From Micrococcales bacterium (GTDB taxonomy: Bacteria > Actinomycetota > Actinomycetes > S36-B12), in NCBI GenBank assembly GCA_002694095.1, contig NZLD01000056.1, positions 2,819 through 9,175 on the forward strand: a DNA stretch of 6,357 nt, written 5' to 3'. Numbering within the stretch: the stretch's first letter is position 1; the number at the start of each line of letters is the position of its first letter. Below the pieces are notes generated by a model that was not told the DNA's origin, did not search any database, and saw only the letters and a program-made list of their open reading frames with translations. The translations under genes were made by a program, and so were the position numbers. Below are positions 1 to 6,355 of the stretch, one piece after another.

Positions 1-1437
1 CCCACGGGCAATCCGCATGTGGGGTTGATCCGCACCGCCCTGTTCAACTGGGCGTTCGCACGACACACCCGCGGCACCTTCGTTTTTCGTATCGAGGACA
101 CGGACGCATCCCGAGATAGCGAGGAGTCCTACCAAGCACTCATCGATTCGCTGCAGTGGCTCGGACTCGATTGGGATGAGGGACCGGAAGTGGGAGGCCC
201 CTTCGGTCCGTACCGACAATCCGAGCGACGGGCGGACTACGCCGCGATGGTGGACGCCCTCGTTGCGGGTGGATACGCGTACGAATGCTTCTGCTCTACC
301 GAAGAGCTGGATGCACGACGTCAGCAGGCGATGACTGAGAAGCGCGCCCCTGGCTACGACGGACACTGTCGAGACTTGAGCGATGAGGCTCGGTCTGCTT
401 ATCGCGCCGAAGGTCGCGTCCCGGTGGTGCGGTTTCGCATGCCCGATCGGGACTGCACCTGGAACGACCTCATCCGCGGTGAGATCACGTTCGCAGCCGG
501 ACAGATTCCCGACTTTGTTCTCCAGCGTGCCAATGGGGAGCCGCTCTACACGCTGGTGAACCCCACCGATGACGCCGCCATGAAGATCACGCACGTGCTG
601 CGCGGCGAAGATCTGTTGTCGTCGACTCCCCGGCAAATCGCTCTGTATGAAGCGATGATCGACCTCGGGGTGTTCGACGGGCCGGTTCCGCAGTTCGGCC
701 ACCTGCCCTACGTGATGGGTGAGGGCAACAAGAAGCTATCGAAGCGCGACCCGGAGTCGTCGTTGCAGATGTATCGCGACCAGGGATACCTGCCCGAGGC
801 GTTGATCAACTACCTCGCGCTGTTGGGGTGGTCTCCGGGGGGCGATGTCGAGTTCTTCAGCAAGGAGCAGATGGCTGAGTCCTTCTCCCTCGAGCGCGTC
901 AATCCCAATCCCGCGCGCTTCGATGTGAAGAAGTGCACGGCCATCAACGGCGATTGGATTCGGCACCTGGCCATCGACGATCTCGTCGAGCGCCTGGTGC
1001 CGTACCTGCAGCGCGATGGAGTCATCGGCTCGACACCGTCCGCTGAGGACATGAATCTGGTCCGCGCCGTGGTGCCACTGATCTCGGAACGATTGGAAAC
1101 CCTCGGGCAGGCCAGCGCCATGGTGGGCTTCTTGTTCACAGACGACATAACGATTGATGCCGGCGACGCCGAGAAGATCATGGGAGACCAGGCCGGTGAC
1201 GTTCTCCAGGCGGCCGAGGCGGCCCTCGCTGGACTCGACGAGTGGACCACGGAGGCGATCGAGGGTGCCTTGCGGGCAGCGCTGATCGACGAGCGCGGAT
1301 TGAAGCCGAAGGTGGCGTTCGGGCCAGTCCGCCTGGCCATCACCGGACGTCGGGTGTCGCCGCCACTATTCGAATCGATGGAATTGCTGGGCGCCGATCG
1401 CTCGCTTGACCGGATTCGGTCGCTCCACGCCTCATGA
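1..1437 (+). CDS. gltX: Glutamyl-tRNA synthetase, 5'-truncated by the window edge
   Basis: This class I aminoacyl-tRNA synthetase attaches glutamate to tRNA-Glu in the cytoplasm. The frame is open from base 1, and its first residues, PTGNPHVGLIRTALFNW, contain the HIGH-type ATP-binding motif (PHVG). Only about 10-15 N-terminal residues and the start codon are therefore missing; 478 residues remain, close to the usual length of about 490. FVFRIEDTD follows at fragment residues 27-35. A CFC pair at residues 96-98 and a later cysteine (residue 123) mark the putative zinc-binding insertion. The KMSKS-type loop is KKLSKR at residues 244-249. The C-terminal half matches the helical anticodon-binding domain. 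The gene ends in TGA 19 bases before tRNA-Gln and probably shares a transcript with both tRNAs. Actinobacterial enzymes of this family usually lack a GlnRS partner and also charge tRNA-Gln; that is inference here. Confidence 0.97.
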   Translation, partial: PTGNPHVGLIRTALFNWAFARHTRGTFVFRIEDTDASRDSEESYQALIDSLQWLGLDWDEGPEVGGPFGPYRQSERRADYAAMVDALVAGGYAYECFCSTEELDARRQQAMTEKRAPGYDGHCRDLSDEARSAYRAEGRVPVVRFRMPDRDCTWNDLIRGEITFAAGQIPDFVLQRANGEPLYTLVNPTDDAAMKITHVLRGEDLLSSTPRQIALYEAMIDLGVFDGPVPQFGHLPYVMGEGNKKLSKRDPESSLQMYRDQGYLPEALINYLALLGWSPGGDVEFFSKEQMAESFSLERVNPNPARFDVKKCTAINGDWIRHLAIDDLVERLVPYLQRDGVIGSTPSAEDMNLVRAVVPLISERLETLGQASAMVGFLFTDDITIDAGDAEKIMGDQAGDVLQAAEAALAGLDEWTTEAIEGALRAALIDERGLKPKVAFGPVRLAITGRRVSPPLFESMELLGADRSLDRIRSLHAS

Positions 1438-1456
1438 CTACACTATTGCGGTCTCG

Positions 1457-1528
1457 TGGGGTATGGGGTAATTGGCAGCCCGACTGGTTCTGGCCCAGTT
1501 AGTCTAGGTTCGAGTCCTGGTACCCCAG
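1457..1528 (+). tRNA. tRNA-Gln (anticodon CTG)
   Basis: A full cloverleaf folds by hand. The acceptor stem is TGGGGTA at 1457-1463 paired with TACCCCA at 1521-1527. The D stem is 1466-1469 with 1478-1481. The anticodon stem ACTGG/CCAGT (1483-1487, 1495-1499) closes the loop TTCTGGC, with anticodon CTG at 1490-1492. The T stem is 1504-1508 with 1516-1520, with one G-T wobble, around loop TTCGAGT. The discriminator is G1528. CCA is not encoded and must be added after transcription. The first pair is U1-A72, known as a recognition feature for GatCAB amidotransferase in bacterial tRNA-Gln. It decodes CAG codons. Confidence 0.96.
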
Positions 1529-1549
1529 CGACGAGCGTTTGCTCGGCAC

Positions 1550-1622
1550 GGCCCCGTTGTGTAGCGGCCTAGCACGCCGCCCTCTCAAGGCGGTAGCGCG
1601 GGTTCGAATCCCGTCGGGGCTA
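1550..1622 (+). tRNA. tRNA-Glu (anticodon CTC)
   Basis: The best fold starts at G1550. The acceptor stem 1550-1556 (GGCCCCG) pairs with 1615-1621 (CGGGGCT), giving seven pairs with a G1-U72 wobble at the end. Starting one base later would leave a T-T mismatch. The D stem is GTG 1559-1561 with CAC 1573-1575. The anticodon stem CCGCC/GGCGG (1577-1581, 1589-1593) encloses CTCTCAA, with anticodon CTC at 1584-1586. The T stem is 1598-1602 with 1610-1614 around TTCGAAT. The discriminator is A1622, and CCA is not encoded. It lies 21 bases after tRNA-Gln and only 1 base before the terminator stem. Confidence 0.96.
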
Positions 1623-1623
1623 C

Positions 1624-1657
1624 AAGGGCCCTCCCACAGGGGAGGGCCCTTTCGTTT
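1624..1657 (+). terminator. Intrinsic terminator after the gltX-tRNA unit
   Basis: A perfect 12-bp stem pairs 1624-1635 (AAGGGCCCTCCC) with 1640-1651 (GGGAGGGCCCTT) around the tetraloop ACAG. It is followed by a short interrupted T-tract, T-CG-TTT, at 1652-1657. It begins one base after the tRNA-Glu discriminator, so it should define the 3' end of the gltX/tRNA transcript and separate it from leuCD. Confidence 0.88.
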
Positions 1658-1726
1658 GCTCCGTAGACTGCTGCCTCCACGAGGTTGCGTACCGAAGTTG
1701 ACGCGCGAATTGACATGGAGGAATCA
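1658..1726 (+). promoter_or_regulatory. leuC leader: putative promoter region and ribosome binding site
   Basis: Because a strong terminator ends at about 1657, the leuCD promoter should lie in this 69-base stretch or overlap the terminator. The only -10-like hexamer I see is TAGACT at 1664-1669 (pattern TANNNT), without a convincing -35 box. TTGAC occurs twice, at 1698-1702 and 1710-1714, 12 bases apart; it could be an operator half-site or chance. A clear Shine-Dalgarno, GGAGG at 1717-1721, lies 5 bases before GTG 1727. I see no leucine-rich leader peptide and no T-box. Confidence 0.4.
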
Positions 1727-3127
1727 GTGGGTCGCACTCTGGCCGAGAAGGTGTGGCACAACCACGTCGTCAGGTCTGCCGACGGTGAGCCGGATCTGCT
1801 GTACATCGACCTGCATTTGGTGCACGAGGTGACCAGCCCTCAGGCCTTCGACGGTCTTCGAGCTGCCGGCCGACCGGTGCGTCGTCCGGATCTCACGGTG
1901 GCCACGGAAGATCACAACATTCCCACTATCGATGTGGACAAGCCGATCGCCGATCCAGTCTCGCGCGCGCAGGTCGAAGCACTGCGAAAGAACTGCGCAG
2001 AGTTCGGTGTCCCGTTGTATTCGCTCGGGAACGTCGAGCAGGGCATCGTGCACGTTGTTGGTCCCCAGATGGGGTTGACGCAACCGGGCATGACCATCGT
2101 GTGCGGCGACTCCCACACCAGCACGCATGGAGCCTTCGGTGCTCTCGCCTTCGGCATCGGAACCAGCGAGGTTGAGCACGTTCTCGCGACTCAGACCTTG
2201 CCGCTGAAGCCCTTCAAGACGATGGCAATCAACGTGGAGGGTGACCTGCCGGAAGGGGTGTCCGCAAAGGACATCATCTTGGCGGTGATCGCGAAGATCG
2301 GGACCGGCGGCGGTCAGGGGTATGTGCTCGAGTACCGCGGTTCGGCGATTCGCGGCTTGTCGATGGAAGGACGCATGACGGTCTGCAATATGTCGATCGA
2401 AGCAGGCGCGCGGGCCGGCATGATCGCCCCGGATCAAACAACGTTCGACTACGTCCAGGGCCGTGAGAAGGCACCGAGCGGACAGGAGTGGGACGACGCG
2501 GTCGCGTATTGGAAGACCCTGTTCACCGACGACGACGCCGAGTTCGATGCGGTCGTCGATATCGACGCCTCCACTCTCGCGCCCTTCGTCACCTGGGGCA
2601 CCAACCCGGGGCAAGGTCTACCGCTGTCGGCGTCGGTGCCGTCACCGGATGACGCCACCGATGATGTCGATCGGGTGGCGATCGAACGTGCACTGGAATA
2701 CATGGATCTCACCCCCGGGACACCGCTGCGTAACGTTGCCGTCGACACGGTGTTCATCGGGTCATGCACCAACGGTCGCATCGAGGATCTGCGGGTCGCC
2801 GCGGACATTTTGCGAGGCCGCAAGGTCAAAGACGGCATGCGCCTGATGGTTGTGCCGGGTTCAGCACGGGTTCGCCTGCAGGCGGAATCCGAAGGTCTGG
2901 ATCAGGTGTTCTTGGAGGCCGGTGGTGAATGGCGCGGAGCCGGGTGCTCTATGTGCCTGGGAATGAACCCTGACAAACTGACGCCCGGCGAGCGAAGTGC
3001 GTCGACGTCCAACAGAAACTTCGAGGGACGACAGGGTCCCGGCGGGCGCACGCACCTGGTTTCTCCAGCGGTTGCCGCCTCGACCGCAGTAACGGGACAC
3101 CTGTCGTCACCCGCGGATCTGGCGTAG
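1727..3127 (+). CDS. leuC: 3-isopropylmalate dehydratase large subunit
   Basis: LeuC is the catalytic iron-sulphur subunit of isopropylmalate isomerase, which converts 2-isopropylmalate to 3-isopropylmalate in leucine synthesis and works as a heterodimer with LeuD. The GTG at 1727 gives 466 residues, the family's normal length, and the N-terminus [15 protein letters not shown] sits five bases upstream of it. The in-frame ATG at 1715 and TTG at 1685 lack a Shine-Dalgarno, and ATG 1715 overlaps the leuC one. Aconitase-family motifs include [20 protein letters not shown] and [10 protein letters not shown]. The three expected 4Fe-4S ligands are present as Cys347 (GSCTN), Cys407 and Cys410 (GCSMC). 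The C-terminus [18 protein letters not shown] is also typical. leuD follows after 14 bases, so the two form an operon. No frameshift or unusual base composition is seen. Confidence 0.98.
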   Translation: MGRTLAEKVWHNHVVRSADGEPDLLYIDLHLVHEVTSPQAFDGLRAAGRPVRRPDLTVATEDHNIPTIDVDKPIADPVSRAQVEALRKNCAEFGVPLYSLGNVEQGIVHVVGPQMGLTQPGMTIVCGDSHTSTHGAFGALAFGIGTSEVEHVLATQTLPLKPFKTMAINVEGDLPEGVSAKDIILAVIAKIGTGGGQGYVLEYRGSAIRGLSMEGRMTVCNMSIEAGARAGMIAPDQTTFDYVQGREKAPSGQEWDDAVAYWKTLFTDDDAEFDAVVDIDASTLAPFVTWGTNPGQGLPLSASVPSPDDATDDVDRVAIERALEYMDLTPGTPLRNVAVDTVFIGSCTNGRIEDLRVAADILRGRKVKDGMRLMVVPGSARVRLQAESEGLDQVFLEAGGEWRGAGCSMCLGMNPDKLTPGERSASTSNRNFEGRQGPGGRTHLVSPAVAASTAVTGHLSSPADLA

Positions 3128-3141
3128 GCGAGGAGCGCACC

Positions 3142-3729
3142 ATGGAACCCTTCATCCGGCATACCGGAACGGCCGCACCCTTGCGCCGGAGCAACGTCGA
3201 TACCGATCAGATCATCCCGGCGGAGTACCTCAAGCGGATTACCCGTGATGGATTCGAAGACGGACTCTTCTCCGCCTGGCGCAAAGACCCCGACTTTGTC
3301 TTGAATCGCGACGAATATCAGGGTGTCAGCATCCTGGTTGCCGGTCCCGACTTCGGCACCGGATCCTCCCGCGAGCACGCGGTATGGGCCCTGCAGAACT
3401 ACGGATTCTGCGTTGTCTTGTCCTCTCGTTTCGCCGATATCTTCCGCGGAAACTCAGGCAAGGGTGGACTCTTGACCGCCCAGGTGGACCAGAGTGTTAT
3501 TGAGGAATTGTGGACGCTCATTGAAGCGGATCCTTCCCTCGAGGTCACGGTCGATCTTGACGAACGGACGGTCCGCGCCGGTGATCTGACGGCGGATTTT
3601 GAGGTCGATGACTACGTTCGGTGGCGTTTGATGGAAGGGTTGGACGATATCGGCATCACGATGCAGCACGCGGATGCCATCGCAGAGTTTGAGGCGCATC
3701 GACCGAGTTTCGCCCCGGTCACTCAATAG
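3142..3729 (+). CDS. leuD: 3-isopropylmalate dehydratase small subunit
   Basis: LeuD is the swivel-domain subunit that completes the leucine-pathway isomerase with LeuC. The 195-residue protein is the usual length of bacterial LeuD. Diagnostic segments are [16 protein letters not shown] (residues 17-32), the substrate-loop motif [13 protein letters not shown] (68-80) and [15 protein letters not shown] in the middle; the C-terminal part is a plain swivel-domain continuation. The ATG start is set by AGGAG at 3131-3135, six bases upstream. It lies 14 bases after the leuC stop and has no separate promoter in the gap, so it is very likely co-transcribed with leuC. Nothing is odd about it. The leuA and leuB genes of the pathway are not in this window. 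Confidence 0.98.
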   Translation: MEPFIRHTGTAAPLRRSNVDTDQIIPAEYLKRITRDGFEDGLFSAWRKDPDFVLNRDEYQGVSILVAGPDFGTGSSREHAVWALQNYGFCVVLSSRFADIFRGNSGKGGLLTAQVDQSVIEELWTLIEADPSLEVTVDLDERTVRAGDLTADFEVDDYVRWRLMEGLDDIGITMQHADAIAEFEAHRPSFAPVTQ

Positions 3730-3747
3730 CGACGTGCAACGAGTAAC

Positions 3748-3768
3748 CCGTGCCGCGGATCCGCACGG
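3748..3768. terminator. Weak hairpin downstream of leuD
   Basis: CCGTGC at 3748-3753 can pair with GCACGG at 3763-3768 around a nine-base loop. The region also contains the palindrome GCGGATCCGC (3755-3764), which could form an alternative fold. There is no T-tract after it. It lies 18 bases past the leuD stop, so it could help end the leuCD transcript, but in GC-rich DNA such a repeat may be chance. Confidence 0.25.
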
Positions 3769-3803
3769 CGCGGCGCTGAAGACGAAGTGAGAGTCGGTGG
3801 CGA

Positions 3804-3836
3804 AGCGAGCGCGCCTGCGGCGAAGAAGCGCTCGTT
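3804..3836. terminator. Hairpin between convergent leuD and cofC
   Basis: AGCGAGCGC at 3804-3812 pairs with GCGCTCGTT at 3828-3836, nine pairs including one G-T wobble, around a 15-base loop. On the minus strand it begins 7 bases after the cofC stop and is followed by TTC and C/T-rich sequence without a real T-run. The placement between convergent genes fits a shared or cofC-side terminator. The remaining gap sequence (3730-3843) holds no gene I can support. Confidence 0.35.
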
Positions 3837-3843
3837 GGCTACA

Positions 3844-4545
3844 TCAGTCGTGCAAGGGGTCGCCCGTGGAGGCGGCCCTTTGTTCGTATACATGTGTCGT
3901 CGCGGGGCCCAGGCCGATTCGATGCGCGTCCCACAGGTCGACGTCAGTGTCGACGTCGCGTCGGGCGCGCGTCCATAGGTAGGCGTCGTCGCCACTTTTC
4001 GCGGTCGAACCCAGCTCGACGGCACCGCTTGCTCGGTGATGAGCGCGGGAATGTGAACCGAAGAAGGAGCGGGCACCGGGTACTTGGGCACACCACATCG
4101 TTGAGCCGGTTCCCGCAGCATCGGCCACGAAGGACACGTCGTAGTCGCGAGCGTGAGTCAGGACGGCGTCCAAGGTGGCGCCGGTGAGGCAGGGGGTGTC
4201 GGCGAGGATGCCGATCACCGGTTGATTCGGCGCGCAGATCGCCCGTACCGAGGCGATGGCTTCGTTGATTCCGCTGGCCGAAGGTTCAGGTACGAACTCG
4301 CTGTTGGCTTCGCGCGCCAGAGCTTCGATAGAGGCGTCGGGGGAGACCACGATGGTCCGGCCGATATTTGCCGACTCACCGCAGGCTCGAAGGACATCGC
4401 GGGCGAATGCTTCAATCAGGCTCGGTGCCGGGGAAGAACCGGTCAGCAATCGGGACTTTCCTTCCGTCAGGGAGCGCACGGGAACAATGGCCGTCCATCG
4501 TTCACCGGGCCTGGGGCTGTTCGGCATGTCCCTATTCAACGCCAC
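3844..4545 (-). CDS. cofC: Phospholactate / phosphoenolpyruvate guanylyltransferase (F420 biosynthesis)
   Basis: CofC (FbiD in mycobacteria) joins GTP to 2-phospho-L-lactate or phosphoenolpyruvate, producing the precursor that CofD/FbiA transfers to Fo on the way to coenzyme F420. The 233-residue reading has the family's nucleotidyltransferase layout. WTAIVPVRSLTEGKSRL (residues 17-33) is the N-terminal nucleotide-binding strand and loop. GILADTPCLT (112-121) corresponds to the family's GDLPAL metal site. SFVADAAGTGSTM is at 138-150, HHRASGAVEL at 169-178, DVDTDVDLWDA at 197-207 and GLGPAT at 211-216. The start is uncertain: GTG 4545 or ATG 4527 (residue 7, preceded closely by AGGG). The gene converges on leuD and diverges from plsC. 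Other F420 genes (fbiA, fbiB, fbiC) are not in the window. A generic nucleotidyltransferase is the only alternative and is less likely. Confidence 0.92.
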   Translation of the reverse strand: MALNRDMPNSPRPGERWTAIVPVRSLTEGKSRLLTGSSPAPSLIEAFARDVLRACGESANIGRTIVVSPDASIEALAREANSEFVPEPSASGINEAIASVRAICAPNQPVIGILADTPCLTGATLDAVLTHARDYDVSFVADAAGTGSTMWCAQVPGARSFFGSHSRAHHRASGAVELGSTAKSGDDAYLWTRARRDVDTDVDLWDAHRIGLGPATTHVYEQRAASTGDPLHD

Positions 4546-4589
4546 CGACCCGCTAGCCTGCCCGGGTGTCGCGAGGAGGAGTGCCCCGA
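4546..4589. promoter_or_regulatory. cofC/plsC divergent gap with plsC ribosome binding site
   Basis: The two genes diverge here, so promoters for both may overlap in or beyond this space. AGGAGGA at 4574-4580 is a strong Shine-Dalgarno nine bases before GTG 4590 and decides the preferred plsC start. A TANNNT hexamer, TAGCCT at 4554-4559, lies six bases before another in-frame GTG at 4566. That arrangement would suit a leaderless plsC transcript. No convincing -35 box is seen for either direction. Confidence 0.4.
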
Positions 4590-5348
4590 GTGCGCCGGTC
4601 CTGGAAACTCGGTCCGGGCTACCGGATAGCGGTGTTCCTGCTGTGGCCGCTGATGACCTGGTTCACCAAGCGTGACTGGCGGGGCATGGAGAACCTCAAT
4701 GCCGACGCGGGAGGAATCATCGTCGCGGGCAACCATATCTCCTGGTTTGATCCCCTCGTCATCTCGCACGCACTGTGGGAGAACGATCGTCCCCCGCGGT
4801 TCCTGGCAAAAGAATCGGTGTTCCGGGTCCCAATCGTTGGAGCCATCATCAGAAGTGCCGGACAGATCCCGGTTTATCGGGAGACGCGTGAGGCGATTGC
4901 GGCGGTGCGTGACGCAGTCACGGCGATCGAGGCCGGTGAGTGCGTGGTCGTCTACCCCGAGGGAACGATCACTAAGGACCCCGACCTATGGCCGATGGTC
5001 GGCAAGAGTGGCGCGGCACGCATCGCCTTGGCGACCGGTCGTCCACTCATTCCGGTGGCGCAATGGGGAGCATGTGACGTGATCGGCCCCTACAAGAAAG
5101 AGTTCCGCCTGTTGCCTCGCAAGACCATGCGTGTATGGGCGGGGGAGCCGGTGGATTTGTCCGACCTCGCCGGTCGTCCACTCGATCACGCGACACTCGA
5201 TATCGCCACGGATCGAATCGTCCAGGCCATCACCGAGCTTCTCGAGGGCATTCGCGACCAGAAGGCGCCGGTCGAACGGTATTCCCCGGCGAAGGCCCGC
5301 CGGCAGGAACGCGAGGCGACCGACGCTCTCAACGAGGAGGACCAGTGA
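4590..5348 (+). CDS. plsC: 1-acyl-sn-glycerol-3-phosphate acyltransferase family protein
   Basis: A PlsC-type membrane-associated acyltransferase, expected to transfer an acyl chain to lysophosphatidate to form phosphatidate, the phospholipid precursor. From GTG 4590 it has 252 residues. A hydrophobic segment at about 11-25 (YRIAVFLLWPLMTWF) likely anchors it to the membrane. The catalytic NHx4D motif is NHISWFD (48-54, His49 and Asp54). ESVFRVPIVGAIIRSAGQIPVYR (75-97) is acceptor-binding motif II, VVYPEGT (120-126) is motif III, and a proline-containing RPLIPV (151-156) is motif IV. A charged tail (about 223-252) extends past the domain. GTG 4590 is chosen because AGGAGGA lies nine bases before it; in-frame GTGs at 4566 and 4581 would give 260 or 255 residues. 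It overlaps gpsA by four bases. Exact acyl acceptor specificity cannot be read from sequence. Confidence 0.93.
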   Translation: MRRSWKLGPGYRIAVFLLWPLMTWFTKRDWRGMENLNADAGGIIVAGNHISWFDPLVISHALWENDRPPRFLAKESVFRVPIVGAIIRSAGQIPVYRETREAIAAVRDAVTAIEAGECVVVYPEGTITKDPDLWPMVGKSGAARIALATGRPLIPVAQWGACDVIGPYKKEFRLLPRKTMRVWAGEPVDLSDLAGRPLDHATLDIATDRIVQAITELLEGIRDQKAPVERYSPAKARRQEREATDALNEEDQ

Positions 5349-6355
5349 CCCGAGTAGCCATGATGGGATCCGGATCGTGGGGCACCGCGTTCGCCATGGT
5401 GCTCGCGCACGCCGGTTGCGAAGTCACCATGTGGGCCCGGGACCCGAAGACCGTCGAGCAGATCACGACGATCCATCAAAACCGCACGTACCACCCGGGT
5501 ATCGAACTCCCGGCCGAAGTGCGGGCGACCCTCACGGCTCAAGAAGCGCTGCAGGGAGCCGATTACGTAGTGCTGGCTATCCCGTCGCAGGTGGTGCGGG
5601 CCAACGTTTCGCACTGGAAGTCGTTCATCCCAGAATCGGCCGTCATCATCTCGCTCATCAAGGGAATCGAAATCGGCACGAGTAAGCGCATGAGTCAAGT
5701 CATCGACGAGTTGCTCGGCGCACCCCCAAGCCAGGTAGCCATCGTCTCCGGCCCCAACCTCGCTCGTGAGATCGTCCAGCGCCAACCGACCGCGTCCACC
5801 GTGGCCTGCGTGGACGCCGATGCTGCCCAGCGGGTGCAGGCCATCTGCACCACCAACTACTTCCGTCCGTACTGGACTACCGATGTGATCGGCACGGAGA
5901 TCGGTGGGTCGGTCAAGAACGTGATTGCGGTCGCCAACGGCATGGCCGTGGGGATGGGCCTCGGAGAGAACTCCCAGGCGTCACTGATCACCCGCGGCCT
6001 GGCCGAAATGGCTCGACTCGGAGTGGCCTTGGGGGCCGACCCGCTGACGTTCCAGGGCTTGGCTGGCGTCGGAGATCTCGTGGCGACGTGCCAGTCACCG
6101 CTCTCGCGCAACCGAACCTTCGGAGAGAACATCGGCTCGGGTCTGACGGTGCAGGAAACCATCGACATCACGCGACAGACGTGCGAGGCGTACAAGAGTT
6201 GCACGCCAATTCTCGAGTTGGCCCGCGAGCACGGGGTCGAGATGCCGATTACCGAGCAGGTCGTCAATGTTTTGCATCACGATCATTCGCCGACGGTCAT
6301 GGCCGCCGCTTTCATGGCTCGAGACACCCGAGCCGAATCCGACCTCGGACCCTGA
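5345..6355 (+). CDS. gpsA: NAD(P)+-dependent glycerol-3-phosphate dehydrogenase
   Basis: GpsA reduces dihydroxyacetone phosphate to sn-glycerol-3-phosphate with NAD(P)H in the cytoplasm, supplying the phospholipid backbone. The 336-residue protein is complete and of normal length. The Rossmann motif GSGSWGTAFA is at residues 8-17, VLAIPSQVVR at 76-85 and SLIKGIEIG at 103-111 (Lys106). SGPNLAREI is at 135-143, GGSVKNVIAVANG at 187-199 (Lys191, the expected catalytic lysine) and FQGLAGVGDLVATC at 236-249, followed by SPLSRNRTFG. The start is GTG 5345, four bases after AGGAGG (5335-5340), and it shares GTGA with the plsC stop, implying translational coupling. ATG 5360 is a less likely start because it would cut into the first strand of the fold. 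The stop TGA lies two bases before the window end, so downstream genes are not visible. Confidence 0.98.
   Translation: MTRVAMMGSGSWGTAFAMVLAHAGCEVTMWARDPKTVEQITTIHQNRTYHPGIELPAEVRATLTAQEALQGADYVVLAIPSQVVRANVSHWKSFIPESAVIISLIKGIEIGTSKRMSQVIDELLGAPPSQVAIVSGPNLAREIVQRQPTASTVACVDADAAQRVQAICTTNYFRPYWTTDVIGTEIGGSVKNVIAVANGMAVGMGLGENSQASLITRGLAEMARLGVALGADPLTFQGLAGVGDLVATCQSPLSRNRTFGENIGSGLTVQETIDITRQTCEAYKSCTPILELAREHGVEMPITEQVVNVLHHDHSPTVMAAAFMARDTRAESDLGP

Noticed and set aside
1457..1622. tRNA genes as an integration site for a mobile element
   Set aside because: Both tRNAs are intact, followed directly by a terminator and core genes. No integrase, no repeated tRNA 3' end and no shift in base composition is seen in the window.
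1653..1726. Possible leucine attenuator or T-box upstream of leuC
   Set aside because: No run of leucine codons in a short frame, no T-box specifier or antiterminator sequence, and the only strong hairpin belongs to the preceding tRNA unit.
1539..1832. A 97-codon plus-strand open frame across tRNA-Glu and the start of leuC
   Set aside because: It runs through a tRNA and a terminator, and its protein is meaningless in family terms.
1724..2614. A 296-codon open frame on the minus strand inside leuC
   Set aside because: It lies opposite a clearly genuine leuC. Its protein has no recognisable family features and is rich in Arg, His and Asp, as expected from the antisense of GC-rich coding DNA.
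3938..3957. Direct repeat TCGACGTC twice, four bases apart
   Set aside because: It falls in cofC and encodes the conserved DVDTDVD segment, so the repeat follows from the repeated Asp-Val codons.
3787..3978. A 63-codon plus-strand open frame after leuD, containing APAAKKRS
   Set aside because: Most of it is antisense to the conserved 3' end of cofC, it has only a weak Shine-Dalgarno, and the HU-tail resemblance covers about eight residues.
5135..5344. In-frame upstream extension of gpsA by 70 codons
   Set aside because: This part overlaps plsC in another frame and reads as Arg/Gly-rich low-quality sequence. GTG 5345 has a Shine-Dalgarno and gives the normal GpsA length and N-terminal Rossmann motif.
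5186..5785. A 199-codon open frame on the minus strand spanning the plsC/gpsA junction
   Set aside because: It is opposite two well-supported genes, has no recognisable motif or convincing ribosome binding site, and fits a GC-rich shadow frame.
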